DNA of 64,000 bases from Lepidodermella squamata (taxonomy: Eukaryota; Gastrotricha), in the NCBI GenBank assembly GCA_047495785.1, contig JBLDXI010000010.1:1860001-1924000 (forward strand), in the 5' to 3' direction. Every line of letters begins with the position of its first letter. The first letter of the stretch is position 1. Shown here in pieces: positions 1 to 10,829 of the stretch. Below the pieces are notes generated by a model. That model was not told the DNA's origin. It was given only the letters and a program-made list of their open reading frames with translations, and did not search any database. A program made the translations under genes and the position numbers.

Positions 1-1967
1 GTCACGTAGGTTTCCACAAACTGATCCGCGACTTCATCCCTGTAACCCGACCCCAACGCAGCTACAAGACATTGCTGAGGGTCGATGCCGAACAGCCAAA
101 GGCTTAAGACGAGTAGGATAAGAATAGAAAAGCCAAGTGATGCCGTCAATGTCTGTGAATCTTTGATTTCAATCGGTGCAAGAACTAAATTTGGCATGAC
201 TGATGATTTTCGCGATACACGAAGGTCTACACCTGGCGATGACCGCCGACGGGCTTCATCTTCCTTAAGCTTCCGATAGCTGAGGAAAACGTGAACAGCG
301 GTGATTGAAGTGATAATTGCTACAGAAATCAGTTCAATGAAAATTCGACTGATCAATAAAGAGTGAGCTGATAGAAGTGACGTCTTTACAACGAAGAGAA
401 TTGCAGACACGTCCAACAGAACACAACCTGCAAGCGTCGAGATTTTCGCAGCTCGAACTCCTGTAGGCTCCCTTCTATAAGCCGAGTAAACCGCGACAGC
501 GAATTTCGCAACTATAAGGAATCCAGCGAAAGTTGATATTGTTGCTAGAGAAGTATCTGACGTATCAAGATGCCGAACTACCCTAGTCTCCATGTCACTG
601 GGAGGGCTCCCGTTTACAGTTGGCCAAGGAATTTTGCTCAGAATGGGGATGACCCTGGAATTGTCGTAAGGATCACTCGAGTTGGACTTCTCATTACTAA
701 TTTGAACTATCTTAAAACCATTTTTCAGGGTGACGTAGAACGGCAAACCTTGAAGATTTCCGGCTTTATCGTAGCTGACCGAAGAAGTTCGCAATGGTTT
801 GTAGGTGGTAGCAATGAAGTTTTCTTGCACGGCTTGAACAATCGTGGCGGAATTCTTCCGAAAATCTCTTAAGGTTAGATTTTTCGCTGCCAGGGCTTTC
901 TCGGCATAATCCAGAGCAATGACAGATTGCATCACAGTATCGTGGCAGACCTTGGAAATGGCGTAGTCTGATGTTCGAACTCCCATGATCTTTTCATTCA
1001 GCATTGCCTCAAATTCAGTTGGATTGTAGCCAAAGTCGCTAGGATGCGTCATGTCCCCATCACCGTCGACAGTTCCGAAAACGAAGGTCTGATCAAGTTG
1101 CTCGGCAATTACAGATTTCTCACACTTTGCCTTTCCTGAACCTTCAACGTAATTCTTATAGACACCTTGAATTCCAGCATCAATGCCGAGGAAGAGATAC
1201 CTGGAACCCTTCATTCCAGCTTCATGCAAGGTGCACAGAACGTCTGGTAGCGTGACAGTAAAACTAACGTAGATCACAATTATTCTGACGTCCTTTGCCT
1301 TCAAATTTTCAGCGTTTTGCCGCTCGAAATTGATGGATGTATCGAAGGTAATTACATTGACCCCTTTCGCTTGAGCAATATCCATGAAATGCAGAGCCCC
1401 GACCAAGTCATTCGAGTTATCTGGATTCAAAATCATGGCGATATTCCGCCAACCTCCGACCGTCTTAATAAATCTTAAGTAGCCAAAGTTGTAGTTAATC
1501 ATCGTCGAGGCAGATAATAAAAGGTTGGGGAACTGTTTCCTATCAGAGAGAATAGGGTGAGTACAAGCTGATGATAGGCTCATGAAGTTGATGTGATGCA
1601 AGAAACGTCCGATACCCTTGCAGCCATTCGAATTGGTTGGGCCAACTGCGATCGGTGAAGGCAGAATGCTGTCATCGGAACTTTCAAAATATTTCCGATA
1701 GTAGTCCATGAACGCTGTTGGAGCGTTGTTTCCCGATAGCTTTTCATCTCCAAATACCAGTTGAATCTCGTAATCAGGGAGATATTTCGTGCTATTATTT
1801 GCAACTTCAGCTGCCAGGGCAGATGCAGCTCGGCAATTGGATGGGATAGATGGCTCCGAACCCGTGATTCGGCTTTGCACATAAAGCGCGAGTTTAAAAG
1901 GCTTTTTCTGACCTGCAACCGGGTGCAGGACAAATGCCAGGATGTACACAAAGATTCGCATTCTCAT
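1..1967 (-). CDS. GABA-B receptor-like class C GPCR, copy 1 (3' end outside window)
   Basis: The minus strand reads open from an ATG at 1967 (second in-frame ATG at 1961) to the window edge, about 655 codons with no stop and no intron. A signal peptide is followed by a Venus-flytrap ligand-binding domain without a cysteine-rich domain, as in GABA-B receptors; landmarks shared with that family are the LSDRKQFPN segment and the PWPTVNGSPPSD stretch just before TM1. Then come TM1-TM4 and part of the second extracellular loop (GSGYRDE); TM5-TM7 lie beyond position 1. It is closest to the decayed copy at 58.3-60.7 kb (both have the SEPSIP/TEPSIP N-terminus), so these form one subfamily and the 3.6 and 23 kb copies another. 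The family signals through G proteins at the plasma membrane; the ligand cannot be inferred. A TATA box lies about 75 bp upstream. Confidence 0.85.
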   Translation of the reverse strand, partial: MRMRIFVYILAFVLHPVAGQKKPFKLALYVQSRITGSEPSIPSNCRAASALAAEVANNSTKYLPDYEIQLVFGDEKLSGNNAPTAFMDYYRKYFESSDDSILPSPIAVGPTNSNGCKGIGRFLHHINFMSLSSACTHPILSDRKQFPNLLLSASTMINYNFGYLRFIKTVGGWRNIAMILNPDNSNDLVGALHFMDIAQAKGVNVITFDTSINFERQNAENLKAKDVRIIVIYVSFTVTLPDVLCTLHEAGMKGSRYLFLGIDAGIQGVYKNYVEGSGKAKCEKSVIAEQLDQTFVFGTVDGDGDMTHPSDFGYNPTEFEAMLNEKIMGVRTSDYAISKVCHDTVMQSVIALDYAEKALAAKNLTLRDFRKNSATIVQAVQENFIATTYKPLRTSSVSYDKAGNLQGLPFYVTLKNGFKIVQISNEKSNSSDPYDNSRVIPILSKIPWPTVNGSPPSDMETRVVRHLDTSDTSLATISTFAGFLIVAKFAVAVYSAYRREPTGVRAAKISTLAGCVLLDVSAILFVVKTSLLSAHSLLISRIFIELISVAIITSITAVHVFLSYRKLKEDEARRRSSPGVDLRVSRKSSVMPNLVLAPIEIKDSQTLTASLGFSILILLVLSLWLFGIDPQQCLVAALGSGYRDEVADQFVETYV

Positions 1968-2037
1968 TTATAGTTTGTCAAATAGTCTACAATTTACAAA
2001 TTTTTCTTGATAGATCTGGTGCAAGTGGGGATGATCA

Positions 2038-2046
2038 CCTTATATA
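2038..2046 (-). promoter_or_regulatory. TATA box of GABA-B-like copy 1
   Basis: On the minus strand this reads TATATAAGG, about 75 bp before the ATG at 1967. The expected start of transcription is near 2010-2015, leaving a 5' UTR of roughly 45 nt. Confidence 0.6.
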
Positions 2047-2745
2047 GGCGCGAAATGGCGAACTTGTATGTCAGCCACGGGGTACAAGAACTGTTCTTCT
2101 GTTCCCGGTGACGTCGCGCATAGCATTTCTTCGTATTAGTACCGGTCGTATAATGTTTAATAATTCTATCTAAAGCATTCCTTGCAGTGACTTTCTTGGA
2201 CAATCTTAAACTACTCGAGTCAAATTTCATGTTTCACGCGCCAAAAAGGACAGCATCGGCAAAAAGTTTATTCTCGATTATTCCAAAGCCTAAAGCTGCC
2301 AAAACACTAATCGAAAAGCAAGGATTGTCAACAGTTCTTTGAGGCCATTTTTTTCGAACAAATTACGTAACTATCTTACAGAAACTGGGTGTAAAACATA
2401 CTGTTTTAAAGTCCTTACAGCTACCTGTTTGAAATATTCGATTATTTAATCAATCCATTAGCCTGAGTATATATTTATCTATGAAAGTAGGTTGATATTA
2501 ATACTAATAGCTTTCAGACTTATTAATCCGGTGCAATTTCAAGGGACAAGGTTCTATCATGTCACCAACCTTATCGACATTAAAGGAGGCAGTTGGAAAC
2601 AGTTGCTCTTCACCACAATGGAAAAAATTCCGAAGTCATATATCCGGATACAGGGTATCATTTGTTTTGTTGGAGATGGAGTCCACTCAGGCCGAGAAGA
2701 AATCAGGATAGGTTTTGAATCATGTTTCAAAATTCTTCATAATTG

Positions 2746-3160
2746 TCTCCCCCATAGAAAGTATACTCTCAATATAATATATGCATTGAGAGTTGACGCT
2801 AACAAACGTTCATTGTTTCTCCCGTCTTGAGCAGCCGAAAGAGTACTTCCAATAAAAGGATTGAACATCTTTTGCGTGGAAAGTATACTCTCCATGAAAT
2901 GATCGCGTGTGTCTTTAGCGTGGAAAGTTCACATTCTAATAGTGATATCATGGAAAGCAGACTCTCAATGAGCCTTTTTTTATTGAGAGTATGCTCTCCA
3001 TGGGGGATAGTGTGCATGCAATATTGAAAGTTCACTCAAACTCAAGAAAGTTCAATTTCAATAAAAAAAGGCCCATTGAGAGTTAACTCTCAACGATACG
3101 ACACTCTCAATGTAACACATGCATACGGAGTCGAACAATTTTTTACTACAACAATGCTCC
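2746..3160. repeat. Cluster of palindromic GAGAGTATACTCTC-like repeats
   Basis: The motif (A/T)TGAGAGT..ACTCTC(A/C)A and relatives recur at least seven times in about 400 bp, in both orientations. A 54-nt hairpin at 2949-3002 pairs CATGGAAAGCAGACTCTC with GAGAGTATGCTCTCCATG around a T-rich loop. The outer ends carry CTCCCCCAT and GCTCCCCCGAG. No ORF of substance is present. It looks like a fold-back or tandemly expanded non-autonomous element, but I see no clear target duplication. Confidence 0.5.
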
Positions 3161-3635
3161 CCCGAGGGCGAGGCTCGAGGCCGCGCTGTTATCCCGCGAA
3201 GCAAATGAGCCTGAAATTTCGATGGGAGATCTTCAAGAGAGATCTCTCACCAAGAGTTTAGTGGAAGAAGCTGTGTGCTTCACACAATACAAAAATATGT
3301 AATCAAACAAATAATTATTTTTTACTATAAAATAATTTTTGAAATACATTCAAGAAGCGGGACCTGGCAGTCTGCTGGGGAATTGCACTTATCTAGAGTG
3401 CAGTTATCGGAGGAACACAGTATTACAATTTCCCGCACCAGTCATCACCAACGCTGAGAACCGATTAAAAACCCCTAACATGGGTGCATTCACGAGGAAT
3501 CGAACCACCCTATATAAAAATACCACAACACAGATACAAAAAATTACAAAATAGTAATATGTCAAACGAATGTCTCGATGGCGTGAAAACGGCGGATCAC
3601 CGGTAAAAATGGCGGCGCTATTCGATCCGCCGCGA

Positions 3636-6020
3636 TCAAATCGGTGACATTTTTTTAGATATTTCCTTTGGACGCATCGGCGACGTAATTCGAGATAATC
3701 GAACAGCTGCCGCTTGTCGGCGGGTCGCATTGCCCGGAGTTGTGCTGCGTATTCCCGGGGTCCCTATCTCAACCTTCGCATTTTTAAGAATTTTCAGCAG
3801 CAGTGTCGAGACAATCAAAGACACCATTAGATCGATTATAGCTACGCCCAGTTGCTGATCCAAAGGATTTCTCAGCATCAGCATAATCAAGCTGGAGCAA
3901 GGTATGACAGTCAAAAAAATGAGTACAATGACCGACATTTCCTTGAAACCAGGCATCAAATCATCTCGCTTAGATTGTTTCAAGTTGAACAAAGCAAAAG
4001 CGGCCGGGATTAAAATAGCGAAATTAGCCGACAAGAGGCTTGCGAGCCAAGAAATCTGATCTGTTGAGGTGCAAACGATGGCGTAGCTTTCAACAAACGC
4101 ATCGGCCCCTTCATCGCGGTAACCTAATCCGATATTAGCCTCAACGCACTGCAATGGTTCGATCGCAAACAGCCATAGGCTCAAAATGAGAATATTAAGT
4201 AAAAGAAATGCAAAAGATGCCTTCAACGCCCCGAAAGTTTCGAAAATCATTGCTTTAGGAGGCTCGATAACGATTCTCTGAAAAATGGATTTCCGACTAG
4301 ACAACCTTGGGCCAGCACTTTGATGTTGAATAGTTCGATTCATTATTAAAATCTGAAACGATACTGCCGACGTTATGATTGACAGCGAAGTGAATTGAAG
4401 GAACAATCGAGCAATCCAAACTTTAAACGGTGAAATCGAAGTTTCGAGAACAAAGAGTATCGCAGACAAAGACAAAAGAAGGCTTCCTGATAGACAGCAA
4501 ATTATTAAAATCGGACAGTTCCGTTTCTCCCGGTTCCTAAACACGAGGATACTGATGTAAAGTTGGAAAATTAGCAGAAAGCCAGAAGTAGTCGATACTA
4601 TTATCAAAGAAATCCAGCTATTATCCACCAGACGTTTGACCACAGATTCCAGATCTTTCGGGCTTCTGCCGTCCAGGGTTGGCCAAGGGAATTTGTCCAC
4701 TATCAGCGTTACTTCAGTGTTCTCATATTCATCGCTCGAATTAGAGGCTATACTCACTGCTTGCACTAATTTAGACCCACTTAACAGAGTAACATAGTAC
4801 GGCGTATTTTGAAGATTTCCCTTGCTATCATAAGTTACAACTGAGGTTCTCAGCGGGTTGTATTTGATAGCGACGAAGTTTTGCTTGGCTGCTTCTATAA
4901 CTAAATTAGGCTTGGTAACAAAATCTCTCAGAGAAAGATTTCTAAAGCTCAAATCTTTCTCGGTCCTATCCAGGGCGACAATCGTTTGCATCACAGTATC
5001 ATGGCATACCCAATTGTAACCGTAGTCGGACGTTTTCACACCTCGACTTCTCTCATTGAACAAAACATCGAATTCCCTCTTACTGTAACCAAAATCACTG
5101 TTATGCGTTTCCTCCCCATCTCCATCGATTGAGGCAAGCACCAGCGTTTGCTTGAACTGCTCCATATAGATCTCTTTGCTGCAATTAAGACTTGCAGTTG
5201 ATAGATCTGTCACCCAAGTCCAAAGAGCTTGAATTCCTGTATCAATGCCTAAGTAGAGATACTTCGGCCCCTTCAAATCGGCTTCGTAAGCTAGGCAAAA
5301 GAGGTTAGGGTGCCAGGAAGTGCTGTAAATCAGGATTATCCTCAGATCTTTCTCCTTCAGATTTCGAGCAGCTTGCAAGTCGAAACTAGCCACTGTTTCG
5401 AATACAGGAACTGCTACGCCTTGCGACTGAGCTGCGTTCAAAAAATGAAGACCACCTGTGAAATCGTTAGAATTTTCCTGATTGATGATTACTGCTATAT
5501 TGCGCCACTTTCCGATTGTCTTCATAAATTTGATGTAACCGAAATTTTTGTTAATCATAGTAGTGAGGGATAGATACATATTAGGGTACCTTTTACGGTC
5601 TGATAGAACGGGGTGAGTACAAATTGATGAGACGCTCATGAAATGGATGTGATGTAGAAAATTGCCAATCCCGCGGCATCCATTCGAATTCCAAGGTCCT
5701 GCAGCTATCGGGGATGGGTATTCTACCGAATCTCCTCGGTTTTCGTAATAATTTCGGTAGTAGTCAATGAAAGCTGTCGGGGCGTTATTCCCTCCCAATT
5801 TTTCATCGCCGAATATGAGTTCAACATTGTACGAAGGTAGATACTTTGTGTTGTTGTTAGCCCATTCAGCTGCTAGCGATGCAGCCAGTCGACACATGAT
5901 TGGGACGTAGTCTGTTCCTGTGATTCGACTCTGGACATGAAGAGCCAATGTATATGGCTTCGGCTGGCTAAGTTGTGTTTGGATACTTGGAATAGATAGC
6001 AGTATTATGACGGAAATCAT
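3636..6020 (-). CDS. GABA-B receptor-like class C GPCR, copy 2
   Basis: Single-exon ORF of 794 aa, similar in length to GABA-B receptors without their long tails. Residues 1-15 form a signal peptide. About 20-460 is a Venus-flytrap domain with GABA-B landmarks (LSDRKRYPN; FCLAYEADLKG; CHDTVMQTIVALD), and PWPTLDGRSPKD precedes TM1. About 485-735 is a 7TM domain: the second extracellular loop has a conserved Cys (LQCVEAN), and FNLKQSKRDDLMPGF before TM6 matches the GABA-B segment after TM5. The 60-aa cytoplasmic tail is basic and Ser/Thr-rich. No cysteine-rich domain is present, which excludes mGluR/taste-type class C receptors. Copy 3 at 23-25 kb is its closest relative, except for the tail. 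The 5' flank to about 6250 is shared with copy 3. The role is probably a plasma-membrane receptor for a small ligand; a chemosensory role is only a guess from the local expansion. Confidence 0.88.
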   Translation of the reverse strand: MISVIILLSIPSIQTQLSQPKPYTLALHVQSRITGTDYVPIMCRLAASLAAEWANNNTKYLPSYNVELIFGDEKLGGNNAPTAFIDYYRNYYENRGDSVEYPSPIAAGPWNSNGCRGIGNFLHHIHFMSVSSICTHPVLSDRKRYPNMYLSLTTMINKNFGYIKFMKTIGKWRNIAVIINQENSNDFTGGLHFLNAAQSQGVAVPVFETVASFDLQAARNLKEKDLRIILIYSTSWHPNLFCLAYEADLKGPKYLYLGIDTGIQALWTWVTDLSTASLNCSKEIYMEQFKQTLVLASIDGDGEETHNSDFGYSKREFDVLFNERSRGVKTSDYGYNWVCHDTVMQTIVALDRTEKDLSFRNLSLRDFVTKPNLVIEAAKQNFVAIKYNPLRTSVVTYDSKGNLQNTPYYVTLLSGSKLVQAVSIASNSSDEYENTEVTLIVDKFPWPTLDGRSPKDLESVVKRLVDNSWISLIIVSTTSGFLLIFQLYISILVFRNREKRNCPILIICCLSGSLLLSLSAILFVLETSISPFKVWIARLFLQFTSLSIITSAVSFQILIMNRTIQHQSAGPRLSSRKSIFQRIVIEPPKAMIFETFGALKASFAFLLLNILILSLWLFAIEPLQCVEANIGLGYRDEGADAFVESYAIVCTSTDQISWLASLLSANFAILIPAAFALFNLKQSKRDDLMPGFKEMSVIVLIFLTVIPCSSLIMLMLRNPLDQQLGVAIIDLMVSLIVSTLLLKILKNAKVEIGTPGIRSTTPGNATRRQAAAVRLSRITSPMRPKEISKKMSPI

Positions 6021-6250
6021 CTTCGCGTCAAATTGAAGTTAATGCTTCAATCTGCTCCCGTTAAGGGTTTTTAACTCAAACCTCGACGATCCTGTCATGC
6101 CAGCGGAATTTATTAGCTGGATCATCGAATAAGTCTCGAATTAGAATTGTTGAACGTGATTCAGAAGCTTGAATAAGCAACGATGCTAAACGCCTAAATG
6201 ACCATATCATATGACCCTGTTGAGACAAATTCTTGGCGTCTAGTGACGAC
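6021..6250 (-). repeat. 5' flank duplicated with copy 3 (promoter region)
   Basis: This flank aligns with 25337-25568 upstream of copy 3. Shared blocks include GTTAATGCTTCAATCT, TCTCGAATTAGAATTGTT, CGCCTAAATGACCATATCA and TTGGCGTCTAGT. Duplication therefore took the promoter along with the coding sequence. No clear TATA box is visible. Confidence 0.65.
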
Positions 6251-6526
6251 TCACCACGGACCACCCCCCTCGTAAGATTCTGCACCTATTGCTACTAACA
6301 GAAATGAGATATGAGTTCCGACGGTTTAAGCGGATTTTACGATAAAGTAGGCGCATGCTCCGATGACATAAACTAAAATAGATCATTCCGATTGAATAAT
6401 TTACTTTTCTAATTTAATTTTGCGCAAGCTCGACCGGCACCAGCCGCCTCGATCGAATGGTCCGATGAAGCTGCCTAATGGTTTGGTTCTTCACCCCTCG
6501 ACTGTCCTTGCCGACGAGCTAGCTGC

Positions 6527-7290
6527 TCACCCACTTTGCGGCTCCGATGCACCCCTACTGCGACCCAGCTGCGATGCAGGATGCGCAGGATCAATGTTGC
6601 GCATTGATCGAACCGAAGTTGCACCGAAATGATCAATATGTTGCGCAGGATCAATCAACAGTTCTTCCTGGAAGCCTCGTGAGCACTCGTGAATGAAGTC
6701 GTCAAATTCCAACTCGGTCGGCTCCACGCTCCAGCCAAGTTTTCGAGTGATATAACCAGCGACATATCGGAACGATTTCGGGTTATGGATGAGTTGCCGC
6801 GGAACACCCTTAGACAGTATGTGATTGTGCTGTATGCCACGCAACATATCGCGCACCCGTTTTTGTAGTTACGGGCCAGTTTGACGTCCAAGCAACGGTG
6901 CTGAACCCAAGGCTGAACCCCTTGAATATTCGCACGTAAAGAAATGCCAAACTGCGAGCTAGCCAAGCGTAGATGAGCCGCAAAAACTAAGACGTCGTAG
7001 ATTGATGGATGGCGACGTGCTCCGCCGCAGCGGCGAAGTTGTGAGAATAGCTGCTCAACAGCGTCCTCTAATTGATTCGACTCGCCATAACGAATTTCAC
7101 ACCGTTAGCCAGCAGATAGCGTATCAACTCGATCAGGTTCTTCGTGGTGTGGACGACACCGCGGAAGACATTTCGAGGCCAAGCCCGGCTTTGCTTGTAA
7201 TTGCGCTTTTCGGTCTTTATAGTGCTATAGTTTTTCAAGTTGCAGTTATCGTTCGTGTTGCGACGTAAGGGACCGCCAGTGCTAGCGCAT
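6527..7290 (-). pseudogene. P-element-like transposase relic, C-terminal block
   Basis: In shifting minus-strand frames this encodes C-terminal P-element/THAP9-type transposase sequence: RNVFRGVVHTTKNLIELIRY, then (new frame) NQLEDAVEQLFSQLRRCGG and HPSIYDVLVFAAHLRLASS, then (another frame) FRYVAGYITRKLG and FIHECSRGF. The order N>C matches the family. At least two frameshifts make it non-functional. The matching middle part lies at 11.9-13.4 kb in the same orientation, so both blocks are probably one old element split by about 4.6 kb of later insertions. Confidence 0.65.
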
Positions 7291-7900
7291 ATTTCTATAT
7301 ATTATTATACCGCTACATTGCGGTTGTTTACAACTGCGGAGCGGTTGCATCCCAAATTACTATCTTCGGTTCAGGGGCTATAAAATTGCCATTAGCTGCG
7401 ATTTCTATCTTGCGCTCTTGGACTCTTGAAGAGAAAAGAGAAATTCAGCTTCTTCGCCTATCCTTTCTATAATTCTTCAAAGTTTTCTCGCGCTCTTCTG
7501 GAATTCTTCAATTGAAGATTTTACTGGTAGCAAAAACGAGCTGCCGTGACCCGTTGCCGTGCACCTTTATTTTCAACGCAGCGAAATAATCGAAAATGAA
7601 CAAAAGAAATGAAACCAAGAGAATAATTCAGCACACTTTGATTCAACAAAAATGGCGATAGCAGGTTGAATATATCGAAATAGCCAGCACTCAGCAATAG
7701 TTTAGTAGCGACCTTTTGCCGGAATTTCGCCTATTTTCCATTTCTGATTCCCAATCAATATCCAATCAGCTATAAATAAAGGGGCGACTTCGCGTAAAAG
7801 TTGAAGTAAAATAATCCTATCAACAATGCAGAATTTAAGATTTAATTCGGCAGCTAATAGGATGCACTATTGCTATACTTTAATAGCTTTGAGAGATATC
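7291..7900. other. Intergenic, nothing recognised
   Basis: AT-rich sequence of about 600 bp between the transposase relic and the first MITE. I see no ORF, repeat or promoter I can support. Confidence 0.4.
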
Positions 7901-8090
7901 GTTAGCGACGCTGAATAACTCGGATTTAGGCTTGTTTGCATCTATTTCAAATTGATAGGTAACAAGTAAAAAGCATTTTGTTTTTGCCTCTTTGTACTTT
8001 GAAAAATGTCATTTTTACTTGTCACTTGTCACCCGTGACCTTGAAACAGATGTAAACAAGCCCAAATTCAAGTTATTCAACGTCGCTAAC
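7901..8090. mobile_element. MITE family A, copy 1
   Basis: 190-bp element with about 50-bp terminal inverted repeats beginning GTTAGCGACG(C/T)TGAATAA and ending in the reverse complement (CAACGTCGCTAAC). No coding capacity. The flanks GATATC/GATATT could hold a short target duplication, but the palindromic ATAT makes the exact boundary ambiguous. A second copy lies 340 bp away at 8427-8610. Confidence 0.75.
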
Positions 8091-8426
8091 GATATTGCGA
8101 TAAGATTTTGATGAATCATTACTAACTATTTTAGAAATGACCCATTCTAAATAGAAAGTTCCTCTGATTACTGCGAAAAATTATAGAATGATATTTATGA
8201 ACACGTAATATTATTGAAAGTAGACCCCGCCGCTGGAAGGTAGCGGATAATCTTTGTAGTGTCGCAATTATAAAACAAGCGGTATTCAAAGTTTTCTGAA
8301 AATGTATCCCTTAAAACCGAAACAAGTGAAGTAACAATTTTCAAGAATAGAGGACGGCGATACTCTATTGGGTATCTAGCAAACTAACTAACGATAACTA
8401 ACTTCGTAAGCCACAGAAACGGGAGC

Positions 8427-8610
8427 GTTAGCGTCGTTGAATAACTCAGATCTGGGCTTGTTCACGTCAGTTACAAGATGAATAGTGACAAGTAAAAGGT
8501 GATAGGAGCGTTATAAATGAAGAGGGGAAGCAAACTTGACACCCGTCAACTGTCTGTAATCTGTAACTGACGTGAACAAGCCAGAATCCGAGTTATTCAA
8601 CAACGCTAAC
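8427..8610. mobile_element. MITE family A, copy 2
   Basis: 184-bp element with the same terminal repeats as 7901-8090 (GTTAGCGTCGTTGAATAACT and its inverse). The ends are conserved and the centres differ, as expected for MITEs that moved separately or have diverged. Confidence 0.75.
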
Positions 8611-9003
8611 AACTACGCAGTAGTGATGGCGATGCATCCTGCTTGAATGCTGTTTTCTCCCCGTTCAAAACGAAGAATTAGTCTATTGGAGACTAATTAA
8701 GCTCATTAAGTGTTACATTTTAATACCTGGAGCCTAGAGCAGATCAGATTTGTCTCTAACAAGCTGCGCTTTGATTTCTTATCCTTGCCAAGCAGAACAA
8801 ATCGCTCCAGTTGCTCCAGAGATCTACCCGTAACCCGTTCTCATCGTGAAGTACGCGCCACTTTTTAGCCTTCACTTACTCTGAACCCCTGAGAATTATT
8901 CTACATTCTTGCCAATAGATCGGTTTGAAGTGCCGTCAGCATTCCTGATAGCCCTAATTATAGGATTCCAACCAAAATGACCGAGCGGATGCGCTTTGTA
9001 AAA

Positions 9004-9295
9004 TACAGGGTGACTTTTTTATAGTGGCAATAATCCATGTTAACAATAATTGCGTCTAGTACTGAATCATCTTTGTATGGCGAGTACTTGCATGTCGATT
9101 TCTCCAAACTTAACGAACTCGTGCTAGCAATAAAATTTTATGAATGGCCTGGTATTACGCGATAATTATCAGATAGAGTTTGAAGAGTTTGGAGAAATCG
9201 ACTTTAGTGCAGTGCAAGTACTCGCAATACTAGACAGTACTAGTCCCGATTAATGCTAACAAAGATTATTTCCACTATAAAAAAGTCACCCTGTA
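9004..9295. mobile_element. MITE family B, Tc1/mariner-like ends (TACAGGGTGAC)
   Basis: About 292 bp with long imperfect inverted repeats of roughly 110 bp per side. Both ends read TACAGGGTGACTTTTTTATA inward, and the arms also share GCGAGTACTTGCA and TCGATTTCTCCAAACT. The outer TA fits a TA target duplication. Non-coding. Confidence 0.75.
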
Positions 9296-9943
9296 TACTT
9301 TCTTTGTTTTCTTTGACAACCATTAGTCCGTGGCATTTTGCTCTAGACGTAGTATATCATTACGAAGTCCGCGCAAATATCGTGAAACCCAAACTTGCAT
9401 GGTGGGTCTGGATTTGTCGTATAGGAATCAAGCCAATCGAGCATTACTCGAATACGGCGGAATCGCTGTTAATTGCTAATCATGAATTATCGCTAACCAG
9501 ATGACATTCCCAAGACCATCCGCTATCTTTCTTAGGATGTAGGGATGCAAGTCATCCTAGCAATTCTCGAATGCTACTAAGTACGCAAACATTGTGCGAT
9601 TCTACTGTAGACCCTATGCGGCTGCGAATCTACTTCCAGTGATTTCACGTGCTTCGCGCAAGGTTGTAGGTTGTAGTTCACTTTAGTGCAACAGCTCAAC
9701 GGCTCATAAAAGTTGACAAAACATGAAATGCGATTGATTCTGTGATCGAAACAGAAAAATATGTGATCGCTTTTTCATGTCATAGAATTTAAGAAGGATA
9801 ACGAAATATCTGCGAGATAATGGAGAAGGATATTCACAAAATAGATTATGAATAATAGCGTATAATAAGTGCTATCTTGGCATTTTCAGGATTTAGGGGC
9901 TGAATAGTCGAAAAATTGGCTCATCTAGTCCATAGTTCCATAA

Positions 9944-10384
9944 TACCGTATTTTACGAATTATTAGGCTGGACCCAATTATAGGGCAGAACCGGAATAAA
10001 GGGCAGAGGGTAATGGTCATTTGAAATAATAAAGGGCAGAACCGTATTAATAGGCAGGGCCTTGTATGAATTGGCTTACATGAGCGCCTGCTGGGTAAAT
10101 GGTTAAGTTGGATAGGATGCGATTTTTCGTCACTAATAGTCGTTTATCCACCTTAATCCACTTAAGCACACACTTCACGTATGTAGTCACAGGTGGAAGG
10201 CAGTAGCTAGAGTGGTTATTCGGCGGTTTTAACTGTTGATCTAGGTACACTTCAGGTGACTAATTAAGTTCGAAAAATTAAAGGGCAGACCCGAAATAAA
10301 GGGCAGACCCTAAATACAGGGCAGGACTTGAACCTCTTTTGAAAAAAATACAGGGCACGGTCTTATAATTCGCAAAATACGGTA
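9944..10384. mobile_element. MITE family C with GGGCAG repeats
   Basis: 441 bp bounded by TACCGTATTTT(A/G)CGAATTAT and its inverse. Inside the ends, a short unit of the type AAAGGGCAGAACC recurs about eight times, pointing inward from each side (left: four, right: four). TA at both outer ends suggests a TA target duplication. The centre holds no ORF of note. Confidence 0.7.
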
Positions 10385-10829
10385 TGCATTTTCGTGGGTT
10401 GCTTGCAATGTTGCTCCGGGAACGAGAAACTCAATAACTAAGTATGTTTTTTCGAAGACTCTGGCCATGTTTCAACAAGTGGTGATGGTCATGGGTCATG
10501 GTTCATGGTTCAACAAGACAATACAGAGAGACAGAAAAGTATTATCCTAGACTACGCTCGAAATGAACGAAGGTGAAATAAGGAAGAAGAGGATAAACTT
10601 GGTTGATTTTAAGAATTTGACCATGATAACGGAGAAATTGTCTGAAGCGTTTGTGCGCAGTACGCATTCTGGTTGGCGTTGCAACCGCTCGGTATCGGAT
10701 GCGCCGCGATAATGATGCTATTACTAACGAATAAACAGTAGCTTATACCAGTACCAAGTATTTTATTACAAACCGCATGAAAGTACTGCCTAACGAGGTT
10801 TCTTACGTCGCAACTCGAACGTTATGCCA
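10385..10829. other. Intergenic, nothing recognised
   Basis: A GGTCATGGGTCATGGTTCATGG run near 10490 is the only simple pattern. I see no gene. Confidence 0.4.

Noticed and set aside
1580-1951. 123-codon minus-strand ORF near the window start
   Set aside because: It is a shadow frame of the receptor copy 1 coding sequence, which reads continuously in another frame to the window edge.
3490-3506. B-box-like GGTTCGATTCC on the minus strand
   Set aside because: No A box or tRNA fold at the right distance upstream; probably chance or a worn SINE end.
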